From contig RHKR01000003.1 in the NCBI GenBank assembly GCA_008363265.1, forward strand, positions 1 to 30,763: 30,763 bases of DNA, given 5' to 3'. Under the pieces are notes generated by a model that searched no databases, was not told where the DNA came from, and saw nothing but the letters and a program-made list of their open reading frames with translations. Shown here piece by piece: positions 14,269-22,215 of the stretch (positions are counted from its first letter, which is position 1; the number at the start of each line of letters is the position of its first letter). The stretch comes from Chlorobiota bacterium. Its GTDB lineage: Bacteria; Bacteroidota; Ignavibacteria; Ignavibacteriales; Ignavibacteriaceae. The translations under genes and the position numbers were made by a program.

Positions 14269-14556
14269 TTAAAAATCGAATATATCGTCTAAAAAGCCGC
14301 CTTTTTTCTTCTTTTTGTAGTAGTGATCATCGCTGCCGTACTGTTTTTCGCGATAGTCGTCACGGTCGCGGTAATCGTCTTTTTTGCGGTAGTCATCTCT
14401 TTGTGGTGAAGAATAGGGCTGACCTGATCTTTCGATTATCTTGTCAAGCTCTCCGCGGTCGAGCCACACACCGCGGCATTCAGGGCAATAATCGATCTCG
14501 ACACCTTGTCTGTCGGAAACTACAAGTTTTACATCTTTACATACGGGGCAATTCAT
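14269..14556 (-). CDS. zf-TFIIB-type zinc-ribbon protein with DDYR-repeat tail
   Basis: A 95-residue protein whose first 42 residues form a zf-TFIIB zinc ribbon: CPVC (3-6) and CPEC (24-27), followed by the family signature RGVWLDRGELDKII. The tail is unlike the ribbon: repeated DDYR/DDYRK/DDYRD/DDYRE units (about 54-70), a Tyr/Asp-rich stretch, five lysines and a hydrophobic end GGFLDDIFDF. The ribbon probably binds one zinc and mediates protein or nucleic-acid contacts. The tail looks disordered, with a short amphipathic end that could anchor to a partner or membrane. No function is established for this family. It is convergent with the methyltransferase and divergent from the his operon. 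Confidence 0.8.
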   Translation of the reverse strand: MNCPVCKDVKLVVSDRQGVEIDYCPECRGVWLDRGELDKIIERSGQPYSSPQRDDYRKKDDYRDRDDYREKQYGSDDHYYKKKKKGGFLDDIFDF

Positions 14557-14671
14557 TCGTTTTCTCTCTTTATGATTGAAGTATAAATGAATAACATTTA
14601 TGGTTGTTCATTGGTTCTTTATTGCAGCCAAGTTGAAAGGGTGAAAAATCTTTGCACTATTTAAAAATCCC

Positions 14672-14700
14672 TTGACAGATATTTGCGAAATCGATATTTT
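14672..14700 (+). promoter_or_regulatory. his operon promoter
   Basis: TTGACA (14672-14677) is separated by 17 bases from TATTTT (14695-14700), a near-ideal sigma-70 arrangement. The spacing also fits the Bacteroidota TTG / TAnnTTTG form. The expected transcription start, 6-8 bases on, falls at about 14706-14708, essentially on the A of the leader-peptide ATG (14707). The remainder of the 116-base gap upstream (14557-14671) is AT-rich with no other signal that I can see. Confidence 0.65.
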
Positions 14701-14706
14701 AGCACC

Positions 14707-14775
14707 ATGATATTTTATAACTCAACCAACATTCATCACCACTATCATTACAAACACGGTACGTGTCGGCGGTGA
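14707..14775 (+). CDS. hisL: his operon leader peptide
   Basis: A 22-codon frame starts at ATG 14707 and stops at TGA 14773-14775. Its middle reads IHHHYHYKHG, so five of eight consecutive codons (14734-14757) encode histidine, three of them in a row. A run like this directly before a terminator and hisG is the hallmark of histidine attenuation: the ribosome stalls on His codons when charged tRNA-His is scarce. The peptide itself has no further role. With the promoter's predicted start at about 14707, the message would be leaderless or nearly so. There is no Shine-Dalgarno sequence before the ATG. Confidence 0.85.
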   Translation: MIFYNSTNIHHHYHYKHGTCRR

Positions 14776-14827
14776 TCTATGTTGTTTTAGCTAACTAAAG
14801 AGCCCCGGCGCGTGTCGGGGCTTTTTT
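14754..14827 (+). promoter_or_regulatory. histidine attenuator (alternative RNA folds)
   Basis: Three mutually exclusive pairings are visible. Hairpin 1 pairs 14754-14758 with 14762-14766 (ACACG/CGTGT). The antiterminator pairs 14762-14769 (CGTGTCGG) with 14805-14812 (CCGGCGCG), eight consecutive pairs including two G-U. The terminator pairs 14801-14807 with 14816-14822. The switch uses a direct repeat: CGTGTCGG occurs at 14762-14769 and again at 14811-14818, and both copies compete for the same C/G-rich arm. A ribosome stalled in the His run would cover the left arm of hairpin 1 and free 14762-14769 for antitermination; one reaching the stop codon would cover that segment and let the terminator form. 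Confidence 0.75.
14797..14827 (+). terminator. intrinsic terminator of the his leader
   Basis: The stem AGCCCCG (14801-14807)/CGGGGCT (14816-14822) extends inward by a G-U and a C-G pair and outward by A-U pairs, and is followed by a run of six T. It lies 21 bases after the leader-peptide stop and 18 bases before the hisG start codon. Confidence 0.88.
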
Positions 14828-14844
14828 ATTTTAAAGGAATCTGA

Positions 14845-15720
14845 ATGTTTCCCGGTAACGGTAACCTTAAAATTGCAGTACAGAAGAAGGGGAGGCTGAC
14901 CGAAAGGTCGATGGCCCTACTGAAAACGTGCGGTCTTGGTATAGAGAATTACACAGACCGTCTATATATATCAGCAAACAATTTCCCCGCGGATATCCTC
15001 TTTCTCCGTGATGATGACATCCCTGAATATGTTCAGGACGGCGTGGCCGACCTTGGCATCGTTGGTGAGAATGTGATCGCTGAAAAGTCGTACAACACAG
15101 AACTGAAAGAGAAGCTTGGTTTCGGAAGCTGCAGGATAATGATAGCCTACCCTGAATCAAGCGATTTCAGTGACGTGACGCAGCTGGAAGGAAAGAGGAT
15201 AGCCACCACTTACCCCAACATCCTGGGCAGGTACCTTGATCAGAATGGCGTTAAGGCCAAAGTGATCGAGATATCCGGCTCGGTTGAGATAGCTCCCGCG
15301 CTCGGAATAGCAGATGCGATCTGTGACATAGTCTCAACGGGCAACACCCTGAAGCTGAACAAGCTGAAAAAGAGCTTTACTGTGTTCGAGTCGGAAGCCG
15401 CCCTGATAGCCTCACCGAAACTGAAGGACAACAATATCAAGACGGCATTGGTGGCTGATCTTCTGGTCAGGATCCGCTCGGTACTGTCGGCCTCAAGTTC
15501 CAAATACCTGATGATGAATGTGCCGAAAGCATCACTTGAGGCAGTGATAAAGATGATCCCGGCATCGAAGAGCCCGACAATTCTTCCCCTTTTTGATGAA
15601 TCAACCGTCGCGGTACACGCTGTTGTGCCCGCCGGCTATATCTGGAGCGTGCTGCAGCCTCTCCGCTCTGCCGGGGCATCGGGCATCCTCGTTCTTCCAA
15701 TTGAAAACATGATACCCTGA
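14845..15720 (+). CDS. hisG: ATP phosphoribosyltransferase, long form
   Basis: Catalyses the first committed step of histidine synthesis, condensing ATP and PRPP to phosphoribosyl-ATP in the cytoplasm. The product has 291 residues, the length of the long HisG_L form. Two periplasmic-binding-like catalytic lobes cover about 1-205: KIAVQKKGRLTERSMALLK, DLGIVGENVI, the PRPP loop GSVEIAPALGIADAICDIVS, then STGNTLKLN. A C-terminal ACT-like regulatory domain spans about 210-291, so the enzyme should work without HisZ and be feedback-inhibited by histidine. AAAGGA at 14833-14838 is a good ribosome-binding site, six bases before the ATG. It is the first structural gene after the attenuator; hisD starts six bases after its stop. 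Confidence 0.96.
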   Translation: MFPGNGNLKIAVQKKGRLTERSMALLKTCGLGIENYTDRLYISANNFPADILFLRDDDIPEYVQDGVADLGIVGENVIAEKSYNTELKEKLGFGSCRIMIAYPESSDFSDVTQLEGKRIATTYPNILGRYLDQNGVKAKVIEISGSVEIAPALGIADAICDIVSTGNTLKLNKLKKSFTVFESEAALIASPKLKDNNIKTALVADLLVRIRSVLSASSSKYLMMNVPKASLEAVIKMIPASKSPTILPLFDESTVAVHAVVPAGYIWSVLQPLRSAGASGILVLPIENMIP

Positions 15721-15726
15721 GGTGAT

Positions 15727-17010
15727 ATGAAGTTAATTGATGCAAGAAAACTTGACGCCGATCTACTCGAAGAGATCACTAAACGCCCCGCGATCGACAA
15801 TGCAACAACCCTCGAAGTGGCGGGCTCGATACTCCGTAACATAAAACTGAGAGGCATCGAGGCACTACTTGAGTTCGCGGTACGGTATGACAACTTCAAA
15901 AGGGATTCGATCCGCGTAACCGAAGAAGAGATCGCGGAGGCAGAGAACCTCCTTTCCGAAAAAGAAAAAGCCGCCATTCAGGCCGCTTATGACAACATAT
16001 TTGACTTCCACCGCCTGCAGATGCCTTATGATTTTTCGAATGAAACCATCCCCGGTGTGGTGTGCGAAAGGCGGTGGCTGCCCATAGATAGCGTTGGGCT
16101 GTACATACCGGGCGGAACGGCCATTCTGCCATCGACAGTTTTAATGCTCGGTGTTCCCGCGATGATCGCCGGCTGTAAAAGGGTTGTACTTGCCACTCCC
16201 GCATCTGAAAAAGTGCACCCTGCAGTTCTTTACGCGGCATCACTCTGCCGGATCAATGAAATATATGCCATCGGCGGAGCCCAGGCGATTGGATTGCTTG
16301 CCTATGGGGTTGAGGGTGTCGCGCGGGTTGACAAGATATTCGGACCCGGTAATCAGTTTGTCACCGCGGCCAAGATGGTGGTCGCGTCCCAGGGAACAGG
16401 TTGCTCGATCGACATGCCGGCGGGACCGAGCGAAGTGCTGGTGATCGCTGAAAGTTCAGCATCTCCCGCCTTCGTTGCGGCCGACCTTCTCTCACAGTCC
16501 GAGCATGGGGCTGATTCCCAGGTGATACTCGTGACCGACTCGGAAGAATTGATCGACGCGGTTTCCGTGGAAATTGAAAAAATGATTGAGACTCTCCCCC
16601 GAAAAAACTTTATTGAGAAAAGTCTCCAGTGGAGCCGGGCAATTTTGGTTAACAACATTGAAGGAGCATTTGATATCTCGAACCGATACGCCCCCGAACA
16701 CCTGATCGTTAATGTCGAGGATCCCTCTGCATGGAAGGACAAAATAACAAACGCAGGCTCAGTTTTTCTGGGGTCATGGTCGCCCGAAAGCGCGGGAGAT
16801 TACGCATCGGGGACGAATCACTCACTCCCCACCTCGGGGTACGCGAGGAGTACAGGAGGTGTCACGGTTGAATCGTTCATGAAAACCGTGACTTTCCAGA
16901 CTCTTAGCCGGGAGGGACTTGAGTCGCTCGCTGAGACAGTCACAACCCTTGCCGGGATCGAGGGGCTTGATGCCCACGCCCTTGCTGTAACAAGGAGACT
17001 TGAGAAATGA
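15727..17010 (+). CDS. hisD: histidinol dehydrogenase
   Basis: Carries out the last two oxidations, histidinol to histidinal to histidine, with two NAD+ and a catalytic zinc. The 427 residues match the normal length (434 in E. coli). Zinc ligands Q257, H260 (LSQSEHGADSQ), D358 (SAGDYASGTNH) and H417 (DAHALAVTRRLE) fall two residues before their E. coli equivalents Q259, H262, D360 and H419. The catalytic Glu-His pair is in RYAPEHLIV, and the NAD-binding region carries IPGGTAILPSTVLM, YAIGGAQAIG and KIFGPGN. GGTGAT lies just before the ATG. Its stop overlaps the hisCB start by four bases (ATGA). Confidence 0.97.
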   Translation: MKLIDARKLDADLLEEITKRPAIDNATTLEVAGSILRNIKLRGIEALLEFAVRYDNFKRDSIRVTEEEIAEAENLLSEKEKAAIQAAYDNIFDFHRLQMPYDFSNETIPGVVCERRWLPIDSVGLYIPGGTAILPSTVLMLGVPAMIAGCKRVVLATPASEKVHPAVLYAASLCRINEIYAIGGAQAIGLLAYGVEGVARVDKIFGPGNQFVTAAKMVVASQGTGCSIDMPAGPSEVLVIAESSASPAFVAADLLSQSEHGADSQVILVTDSEELIDAVSVEIEKMIETLPRKNFIEKSLQWSRAILVNNIEGAFDISNRYAPEHLIVNVEDPSAWKDKITNAGSVFLGSWSPESAGDYASGTNHSLPTSGYARSTGGVTVESFMKTVTFQTLSREGLESLAETVTTLAGIEGLDAHALAVTRRLEK

Positions 17011-18656
17011 TTACGAATCTTGTGAGGGAACACCTCAGGAATCTGAAACCGTACCGCTCCGCCCGGGATATTTATAAGGGCAACGGCTACATCTTCCTCG
17101 ACGCGAACGAGAATCCGCTGATCTCCTCAGAAGAAGGTCTCGAACGCTACCCCGATCCCGGGCAGACGGGGCTGCGCCTAAAACTTGCTGAAAAGACGGG
17201 TATTCCGGCCGAAAACCTCTTCTTCGGTGTTGGGAGCGATGAATTGATCGATCTGATCGTAAAACTTATCTGCGATCCGGGTAAAAGCGAGGCACTTACC
17301 GCGGGACCGACCTACGGAATGTACAAAACCGTCTGCGACATCCATAACATAAAACTAAACACCGTTCTTCTCGAGGCAGGAACTTTTCAACTGAACGCGG
17401 AAAAACTCCTCGCGGCGGTGACTCCTGAAACCAAATTGATATTCCTCTGCTCTCCGAACAACCCGACAGGGAACCTGCTGGTGAAGGAGGAGGTGCTGAG
17501 GGTGGTGAAAGGTTTTTCAGGGCTGGTTGTGGTTGATGAAGCATATATCGACTTCAGCGGTTCGGAGGGGTTTCTGCGCGAAGCGGTGGAATACCCGAAT
17601 CTGTGCGTGATCCGGACCTTTTCAAAGGCGTTCGGACTCGCGGGAGCGCGCATCGGCTGGCTCGCGGGCTCAGCCGGACTGGTGGAATGGCTCTTCAGGA
17701 TCAAAGCCCCCTACTCGATCAACAAGCTTACGGAGCAGAAAGCTCTCGAGGCACTCGGGCAGTATGAGATCATCCGGAAGAGACTGACAACGGTTACTGA
17801 TCTGAGGGAGAAATCAGCTGCTGTTCTCTCCGCTCTCCCCTTCGTGGAGAAGGTTTACCCTTCCGATGCCAACTTCCTGCTGATAAAGGTGAGCGATCCG
17901 AAGGGGCTTTGCTCCTCGCTTGCTGAAAAAGGGGTTATCATCCGCGACAGGTCGGATCAACCCATGCTTGAAGGATGCGTGCGCGTATCGATAGGCACCA
18001 CTTCCGAAATTGCAGCTCTGTTCGAGGCACTCGGTGTTGAGGTGGGTCCTCTCCTCGAAACCGGGGATAAAGCCGGCAGAAGGGGTTCCATCTTCAGGGT
18101 CACAAAGGAAACCCGGATACGGGTGGAGGTGCTTCTCGATGAACCCGGTACCACCGAAATATCCACGGGTATCGGTTTCTTCGATCACATGCTCGAACAG
18201 GTGGCAAGGCACGGCAACATGAGCTTGCGGATAAATGTACTCGGCGACCTTCATGTTGATGAGCACCACACGGTGGAAGATACAGGGATCGCGCTGGGTG
18301 AGGCAATCCTGAAAGCACTCGGAAATAAAGCGGGCATTCAGCGGTATGGATTTTTTCTCCCGATGGATGACGCGGAGGCGATCTGCTCCCTCGATCTCGG
18401 AGGGAGGATCCGCGTGAAGTTCAAGGCCAGGTTCAGCCGGGAAAGTGTGGGTGACCTTCCGGTTGAACTGGTTGAAGAGTTCTTCAATGGCTTGGCAGCC
18501 GGTATGAAAGCCAATATTGTGGTAAGAGCCAAGGGGAAGAACGACCACCACAAGATCGAAGCGATCTTCAAGGCTTTTGCCAAGGCCCTGAACGAGGCTG
18601 CACGGTTAGACGAGAGAACCCGGAATTTCCTTCCCTCAACCAAGGGGGTACTGTGA
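17007..18656 (+). CDS. fused histidinol-phosphate aminotransferase / imidazoleglycerol-phosphate dehydratase
   Basis: One uninterrupted 549-residue frame joins two enzymes. Residues 1 to about 345 are HisC, a PLP aminotransferase: FLDANENPL near the start, CSPNNPTGN, VVDEAYIDF, and the PLP lysine K207 in RTFSKAFGLAGARIGW. After a linker of about 17 residues, 363-549 are the HisB dehydratase: TGIGFFDHMLEQVARHG, the metal-binding DEHHTVEDTGIALGE and NDHHKIEAIFKAFAKAL. These catalyse imidazoleglycerol-phosphate dehydration and then transamination of the resulting ketone, so fusion joins consecutive steps in reverse gene order (HisC first). The usual HisB partner, the N-terminal HAD histidinol-phosphate phosphatase, is absent. 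Both halves are full length with intact motifs and no stop or frameshift between them. Confidence 0.94.
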   Translation: MITNLVREHLRNLKPYRSARDIYKGNGYIFLDANENPLISSEEGLERYPDPGQTGLRLKLAEKTGIPAENLFFGVGSDELIDLIVKLICDPGKSEALTAGPTYGMYKTVCDIHNIKLNTVLLEAGTFQLNAEKLLAAVTPETKLIFLCSPNNPTGNLLVKEEVLRVVKGFSGLVVVDEAYIDFSGSEGFLREAVEYPNLCVIRTFSKAFGLAGARIGWLAGSAGLVEWLFRIKAPYSINKLTEQKALEALGQYEIIRKRLTTVTDLREKSAAVLSALPFVEKVYPSDANFLLIKVSDPKGLCSSLAEKGVIIRDRSDQPMLEGCVRVSIGTTSEIAALFEALGVEVGPLLETGDKAGRRGSIFRVTKETRIRVEVLLDEPGTTEISTGIGFFDHMLEQVARHGNMSLRINVLGDLHVDEHHTVEDTGIALGEAILKALGNKAGIQRYGFFLPMDDAEAICSLDLGGRIRVKFKARFSRESVGDLPVELVEEFFNGLAAGMKANIVVRAKGKNDHHKIEAIFKAFAKALNEAARLDERTRNFLPSTKGVL

Positions 18657-19249
18657 CAGGTATAATAGATTACGGCGCCGGAAACACCGCTTCGGTATCG
18701 TACGCCCTCGAAAAACTTGGGGTTGACCTTATCATATCTTCATCTGTTGAAGAACTGGAGAGATGTGACAGTATCATCCTCCCCGGGGTGGGATCGGCAC
18801 GGGCAGCAATGGACAATCTGCGGGCCCGGGGATTGACGGAGTTCATCAAAACGACCGGAAAACCGTTCCTCGGCATCTGTCTCGGGATGCAGTTACTGGC
18901 AGAATCATCAGAAGAAGGTGAAACTGAGTGCCTGGGAATAGTGAAAGGGAGCTGCACCTCTTTTGATAAAACCGTCTCCAAGGTTCCGCTGATGGGCTGG
19001 AACAGAGTGGAGGTGACTGTGTCTGACCCCATTTTTGACGGAATAGAACCGGGGAGTTATTTCTACTTCGCCCACTCATTTAAACTGCCCGTGATTACAG
19101 AGACAATCGCCAAATCGGATAATTCGGGAACCTACACAGCCGCGCTAAGAAAAGGGAACATGTGGGGCGTGCAGTTCCACCCGGAAAAATCATCGGATCA
19201 GGGGCTTCGGTTGTTGAAAAATTTCATTGAGAAAGGAGGTGCCGCGTGA
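18653..19249 (+). CDS. hisH: imidazole glycerol phosphate synthase, glutamine amidotransferase subunit
   Basis: Hydrolyses glutamine and channels ammonia into HisF. A 198-residue class I (triad) amidotransferase: nucleophile C76 in FLGICLGMQLL and H176/E178 in VQFHPEKSS complete the catalytic triad; DYGAGNTASV is at the N-terminus, and the oxyanion-strand motif is LPGVGSA. The start is GTG at 18653, overlapping the hisCB stop (GTGA). An in-frame ATG would delete essential N-terminal residues, so GTG is correct. It overlaps hisA by four bases. HisH and HisF form a heterodimer, but here hisA lies between their genes, as in many his operons. Confidence 0.96.
   Translation: MTGIIDYGAGNTASVSYALEKLGVDLIISSSVEELERCDSIILPGVGSARAAMDNLRARGLTEFIKTTGKPFLGICLGMQLLAESSEEGETECLGIVKGSCTSFDKTVSKVPLMGWNRVEVTVSDPIFDGIEPGSYFYFAHSFKLPVITETIAKSDNSGTYTAALRKGNMWGVQFHPEKSSDQGLRLLKNFIEKGGAA
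19233..19240 (+). promoter_or_regulatory. strong ribosome-binding site of hisA
   Basis: AAGGAGGT is a perfect Shine-Dalgarno sequence five bases before the GTG at 19246. It lies inside the end of hisH (codons for EKGG) and fixes the hisA start. Most other genes in the window have weak or no such site. Confidence 0.7.
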
Positions 19250-19965
19250 ATGTGATCCCCGCGATTGACGTTTATGAAGGGAAGGTGGTCAGGTTAACTG
19301 AAGGAATGTTTGATACCTCCGTGGTGTACGGTGACTCGCCCGTGAAAGTGGCTGAATCGTTCTTTAGTGCAGGATTCAACAGGTTGCACATTGTTGATCT
19401 TTCTGGTGCCAAGGCCGGAAAACCAATGGCGACAGAGACGATAAAAGAGATAAAGTCGCAGTTTCAGGTCGCGATCCAGACGGGTGGCGGAATCCGTTCG
19501 GTCTCTGACGCGGAAGCGTTCATTGATGCGGGGGCGGATCAGATAATTGCCGGTTCTATTTCGGTTAAGAGCCGTGCGGAATTTGAGAAGATCGTCTCTC
19601 GGTTTGGAGCGAATAAGATCATCTCCGCATCCGATGTCAGGGAGGGCATGATAGCCACAGACGGCTGGCAGGGGACATCGGCTATAGCGGTTGCCGATCA
19701 TATAAAATATTGTCTCGGGCTTGATGTTGAAACCTTCCTCGTGACAGACATCTCACTTGACGGCACGCTGAAAGGTGTTAACACTGGTTTATATGACCGT
19801 TTGCAACGCGAATTCCCCGACGCGAAATTCATCGCCTCGGGTGGGGTAAAAGGCGTTGAGGATCTTGCGGCACTTCGGAAAATTGATGCTTGGGGTGTGG
19901 TAATTGGCAAGGCCTGGTATGAAGGTAAGATCACTATTGAGGAGATGAAAAGATATGCCGGCTAA
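19246..19965 (+). CDS. hisA: phosphoribosylformimino-AICAR ribotide isomerase (ProFAR isomerase)
   Basis: Performs the Amadori rearrangement of ProFAR to PRFAR in the cytoplasm. It is a 239-residue (beta-alpha)8 barrel of normal length with duplicated half-barrel phosphate sites: [15 protein letters not shown] (78-92) and [13 protein letters not shown] (about 194-206). The catalytic aspartates are D8 ([13 protein letters not shown]) and D130 (ISASDVREG), and [13 protein letters not shown] carries the third conserved acidic loop. The GTG start is set by a perfect Shine-Dalgarno sequence and overlaps the hisH stop by four bases. Its last 11 bases overlap the hisF start. Confidence 0.96.
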   Translation: MNVIPAIDVYEGKVVRLTEGMFDTSVVYGDSPVKVAESFFSAGFNRLHIVDLSGAKAGKPMATETIKEIKSQFQVAIQTGGGIRSVSDAEAFIDAGADQIIAGSISVKSRAEFEKIVSRFGANKIISASDVREGMIATDGWQGTSAIAVADHIKYCLGLDVETFLVTDISLDGTLKGVNTGLYDRLQREFPDAKFIASGGVKGVEDLAALRKIDAWGVVIGKAWYEGKITIEEMKRYAG

Positions 19966-20710
19966 GAGGATAATCCCTTGTCTTGATGTTCGTGACGGGC
20001 GCGTGGTAAAAGGGACGAACTTCGTGAACCTCAGGGACGCGGGAAACGCTGTCGAGCTCGCCTCGCGCTACTCTGACGAAGGAGCGGACGAACTGGTGTT
20101 CCTCGATATAACCGCCACGGTTGAGAAGAGGAAAACACTGATCGACCTTGTAAAGGATGTGGCGCGGGCTGTTTCAATCCCCTTCACGGTTGGAGGGGGG
20201 ATAAGCGAAGTGGCTGATATTGAGGCTCTTCTGGCGGCGGGAGCCGACAAGGTCTCGCTGAACAGCGCGATCGTTAAAAGACCTGAACTGATCACCGAAG
20301 CGGCATACAGGTTCGGCAGTCAGGCCGTGGTTGCGGCGATCGATGTCAATCTTGAAGCGGCTCAATATGTAGTTTATGTCAGCGGCGGTCGGGTGAAGAC
20401 TGAAAAGGAAGGGTTCTTGTGGTGCCGCGAGGTTGAATCACTTGGCGCGGGAGAGATACTTCTGACCGCCATGCACAGGGATGGCACAAGGGCGGGTTTC
20501 GACACAGAACTGCTCGAAAGACTGAGTCGCGAAGTCACAATTCCCGTTATCGCCTCAGGCGGCGCGGGGAATATGCGGCATTTCCTTGAAGTATTTGATG
20601 AAGGAAGAGCTGACGCGGCACTCGCGGCGGGGCTGTTCCATTTCGGAGAACTCGGAATAAAAGAACTTAAGAACTATCTGATCGAAAAAGGAATTGAGGT
20701 TAGACCATAA
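19955..20710 (+). CDS. hisF: imidazole glycerol phosphate synthase, cyclase subunit
   Basis: Uses ammonia from HisH to cleave PRFAR into imidazole glycerol phosphate and AICAR. It is a 251-residue barrel homologous to HisA. Catalytic D11 ([18 protein letters not shown]) and D130 ([10 protein letters not shown]) are present, as are phosphate-binding [17 protein letters not shown] and [15 protein letters not shown]. The domain-interface residues at the barrel base (R5, K99 region) are conserved as far as can be judged by eye. The start ATG lies 11 bases inside hisA; its stop overlaps the hisIE start by one base. AICAR links this step back to purine synthesis. Confidence 0.97.
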   Translation: MPAKRIIPCLDVRDGRVVKGTNFVNLRDAGNAVELASRYSDEGADELVFLDITATVEKRKTLIDLVKDVARAVSIPFTVGGGISEVADIEALLAAGADKVSLNSAIVKRPELITEAAYRFGSQAVVAAIDVNLEAAQYVVYVSGGRVKTEKEGFLWCREVESLGAGEILLTAMHRDGTRAGFDTELLERLSREVTIPVIASGGAGNMRHFLEVFDEGRADAALAAGLFHFGELGIKELKNYLIEKGIEVRP

Positions 20711-21327
20711 TGAAAGAATCACTTAACATCAATGAAATAAATTTTAAGAAGTCGGGCGGGCTCGTCCCGGCTGTGATAGTTGATCACCTCTCCCTTCAGG
20801 TTCTGATGACAGGCTTCATGGACCGTGAAGCTCTGGAGAAAACAATTGAGTCGGGCAAAGTGACCTTCTTCAGCAGAACCAAGGGAAGGCTTTGGACGAA
20901 AGGGGAGACCTCAGGCAACTTTCTGAATGTCAGATCGATCGTCCCCGATTGTGACAACGATACTCTTTTGGTGAAAGTCAGTCCCGCGGGACCGGTCTGT
21001 CACACGGGCACGCACACATGCTTCGGAGAGGGTGAGGCCAGGCCACTCAACTTCCTCTCAGACCTTTTTGATCTGATAGAGGCCAGAAAAAAAGAGATGC
21101 CGGAGGGCTCATACACCACAAAACTTTTCTCTCAGGGAAGTGACAGGATCATCCAGAAAGTCGGGGAAGAGGCCGTTGAAGTCGTGATCGCGGCGAAGAA
21201 CCACGACAAAAAGGAGGTGATAAATGAGTCGGCAGATCTGTTATTTCACCTCCTCGTCATGCTCAGTGAGCAGGGGATCGATCCCGCCGAAGTCGTCGAA
21301 ACGCTCATCAGCCGTCACAATAAATAA
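20710..21327 (+). CDS. hisIE: bifunctional phosphoribosyl-AMP cyclohydrolase / phosphoribosyl-ATP pyrophosphatase
   Basis: Carries out steps 2 and 3 of the pathway. The first 115 or so residues are the HisI cyclohydrolase, with FFSRTKGRLWTKGETSGN, the metal site DCDNDTLLVKV and zinc cysteines in GPVCHTGTHTCF. Residues about 118-205 are the HisE pyrophosphatase, an all-alpha MazG-like domain with GSDRIIQKVGEEAVEVVIAA and NESADLLFHLLVML. Total length 205 is normal for the fusion. It is the last gene of the operon; the next gene starts 58 bases later with its own TTG. No terminator hairpin is visible in that gap. Confidence 0.96.
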   Translation: MKESLNINEINFKKSGGLVPAVIVDHLSLQVLMTGFMDREALEKTIESGKVTFFSRTKGRLWTKGETSGNFLNVRSIVPDCDNDTLLVKVSPAGPVCHTGTHTCFGEGEARPLNFLSDLFDLIEARKKEMPEGSYTTKLFSQGSDRIIQKVGEEAVEVVIAAKNHDKKEVINESADLLFHLLVMLSEQGIDPAEVVETLISRHNK

Positions 21328-21385
21328 TTGTCGGGATACACTTATATTTAAGGTTACCTTTTCATAAATTAAACAGAATCAAAAG

Positions 21386-22189
21386 TTGAGACAATTCTTT
21401 TTCTTAGCGTCACTTTTATTGGTCGCAGTAACCAATAATTTTGCCCAGATATCCTCCTCTGCAGCGGAGGTTTCGTTCCCACTCACCGTGCTGAAGAGTA
21501 CTGTTTACACCATCCCCGCGAAAGACAGCATACAGATCAGCGTAAGTTACAAACCGGTTCAGAATGTCAACGATATTTCATATCTGGCTTTTTACGCGAC
21601 CGACAGCACTTCTTCCTTTGCGTTAAGAGTTTCCGGTTCGGGCTCAACGGGTGACTCATACCAGAGCACAACCTTCGACAAATATGACGCTGCTCTTAAA
21701 ACCGCACTGAACTCACTGGTAATAAATCACACCAACCTCGGTTACAACTCAGCCCGCGACAGAATGTTTGAGAACATCGACAAACAGGCAGGCGATACGA
21801 TCGAATGTGTCTACACAGGTATTAAGATTAAAGCAGCCACACGCACAATTGCCCAAAGCCTCGGGTTCGATACCGAACACACATGGCCACAGGGTACATT
21901 CAGTCAGGCTGATCCTATGCGATCTGATATAAACCATCTCTACCCGACCAACAGCACCGCAAACAACACCAGAAGTAACTATCCGTTCGGTATTGTAACA
22001 GGCGGGGTTTCATGGACAGGCGGCGGCAGCAAACTTGGAACCGGAGTTGGTGGCACAGTTTTCGAACCGCGTGATGTACACAAAGGAAATGTCGCCAGAT
22101 CGATGCTTTACTTCATTATAAGGTACACTACCAACTACGGCACATTCCTTACCTCGGCACAGGAATCGGTTTTCAGGATCTGGTCCTGA
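21386..22189 (+). pseudogene. secreted endonuclease I (NucM/EndA family), 5' part of a broken gene
   Basis: The frame starts at a TTG and encodes a signal peptide (cleavage near NFAQ, residue 21), a choice-of-anchor/HYDIN-like beta domain (about 25-93) and most of an endonuclease I domain. The nuclease has the catalytic histidine H165 in DTEHTWPQG, the metal-binding N183 in SDINHLYP, and RSNYPFG and EPRDVHKGNVARSMLY. It stops abruptly at QESVFRIWS, where relatives continue with some 35 more residues (a W-H...NRNPF.DHPEF block). The continuation with a second beta domain and T9SS tail lies in another frame directly downstream. Without it the protein would lack the sorting signal and might stay in the periplasm; whether it retains nuclease activity is unclear. 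Confidence 0.72.
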
Positions 22190-22215
22190 ACAATAACTCA
22201 GCCGCCCCAACCTCG

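Noticed and set aside
17814..18551. Minus-strand open frame of 245 codons inside hisCB
   Set aside because: Antisense to a clearly functional two-domain enzyme; no family resemblance.
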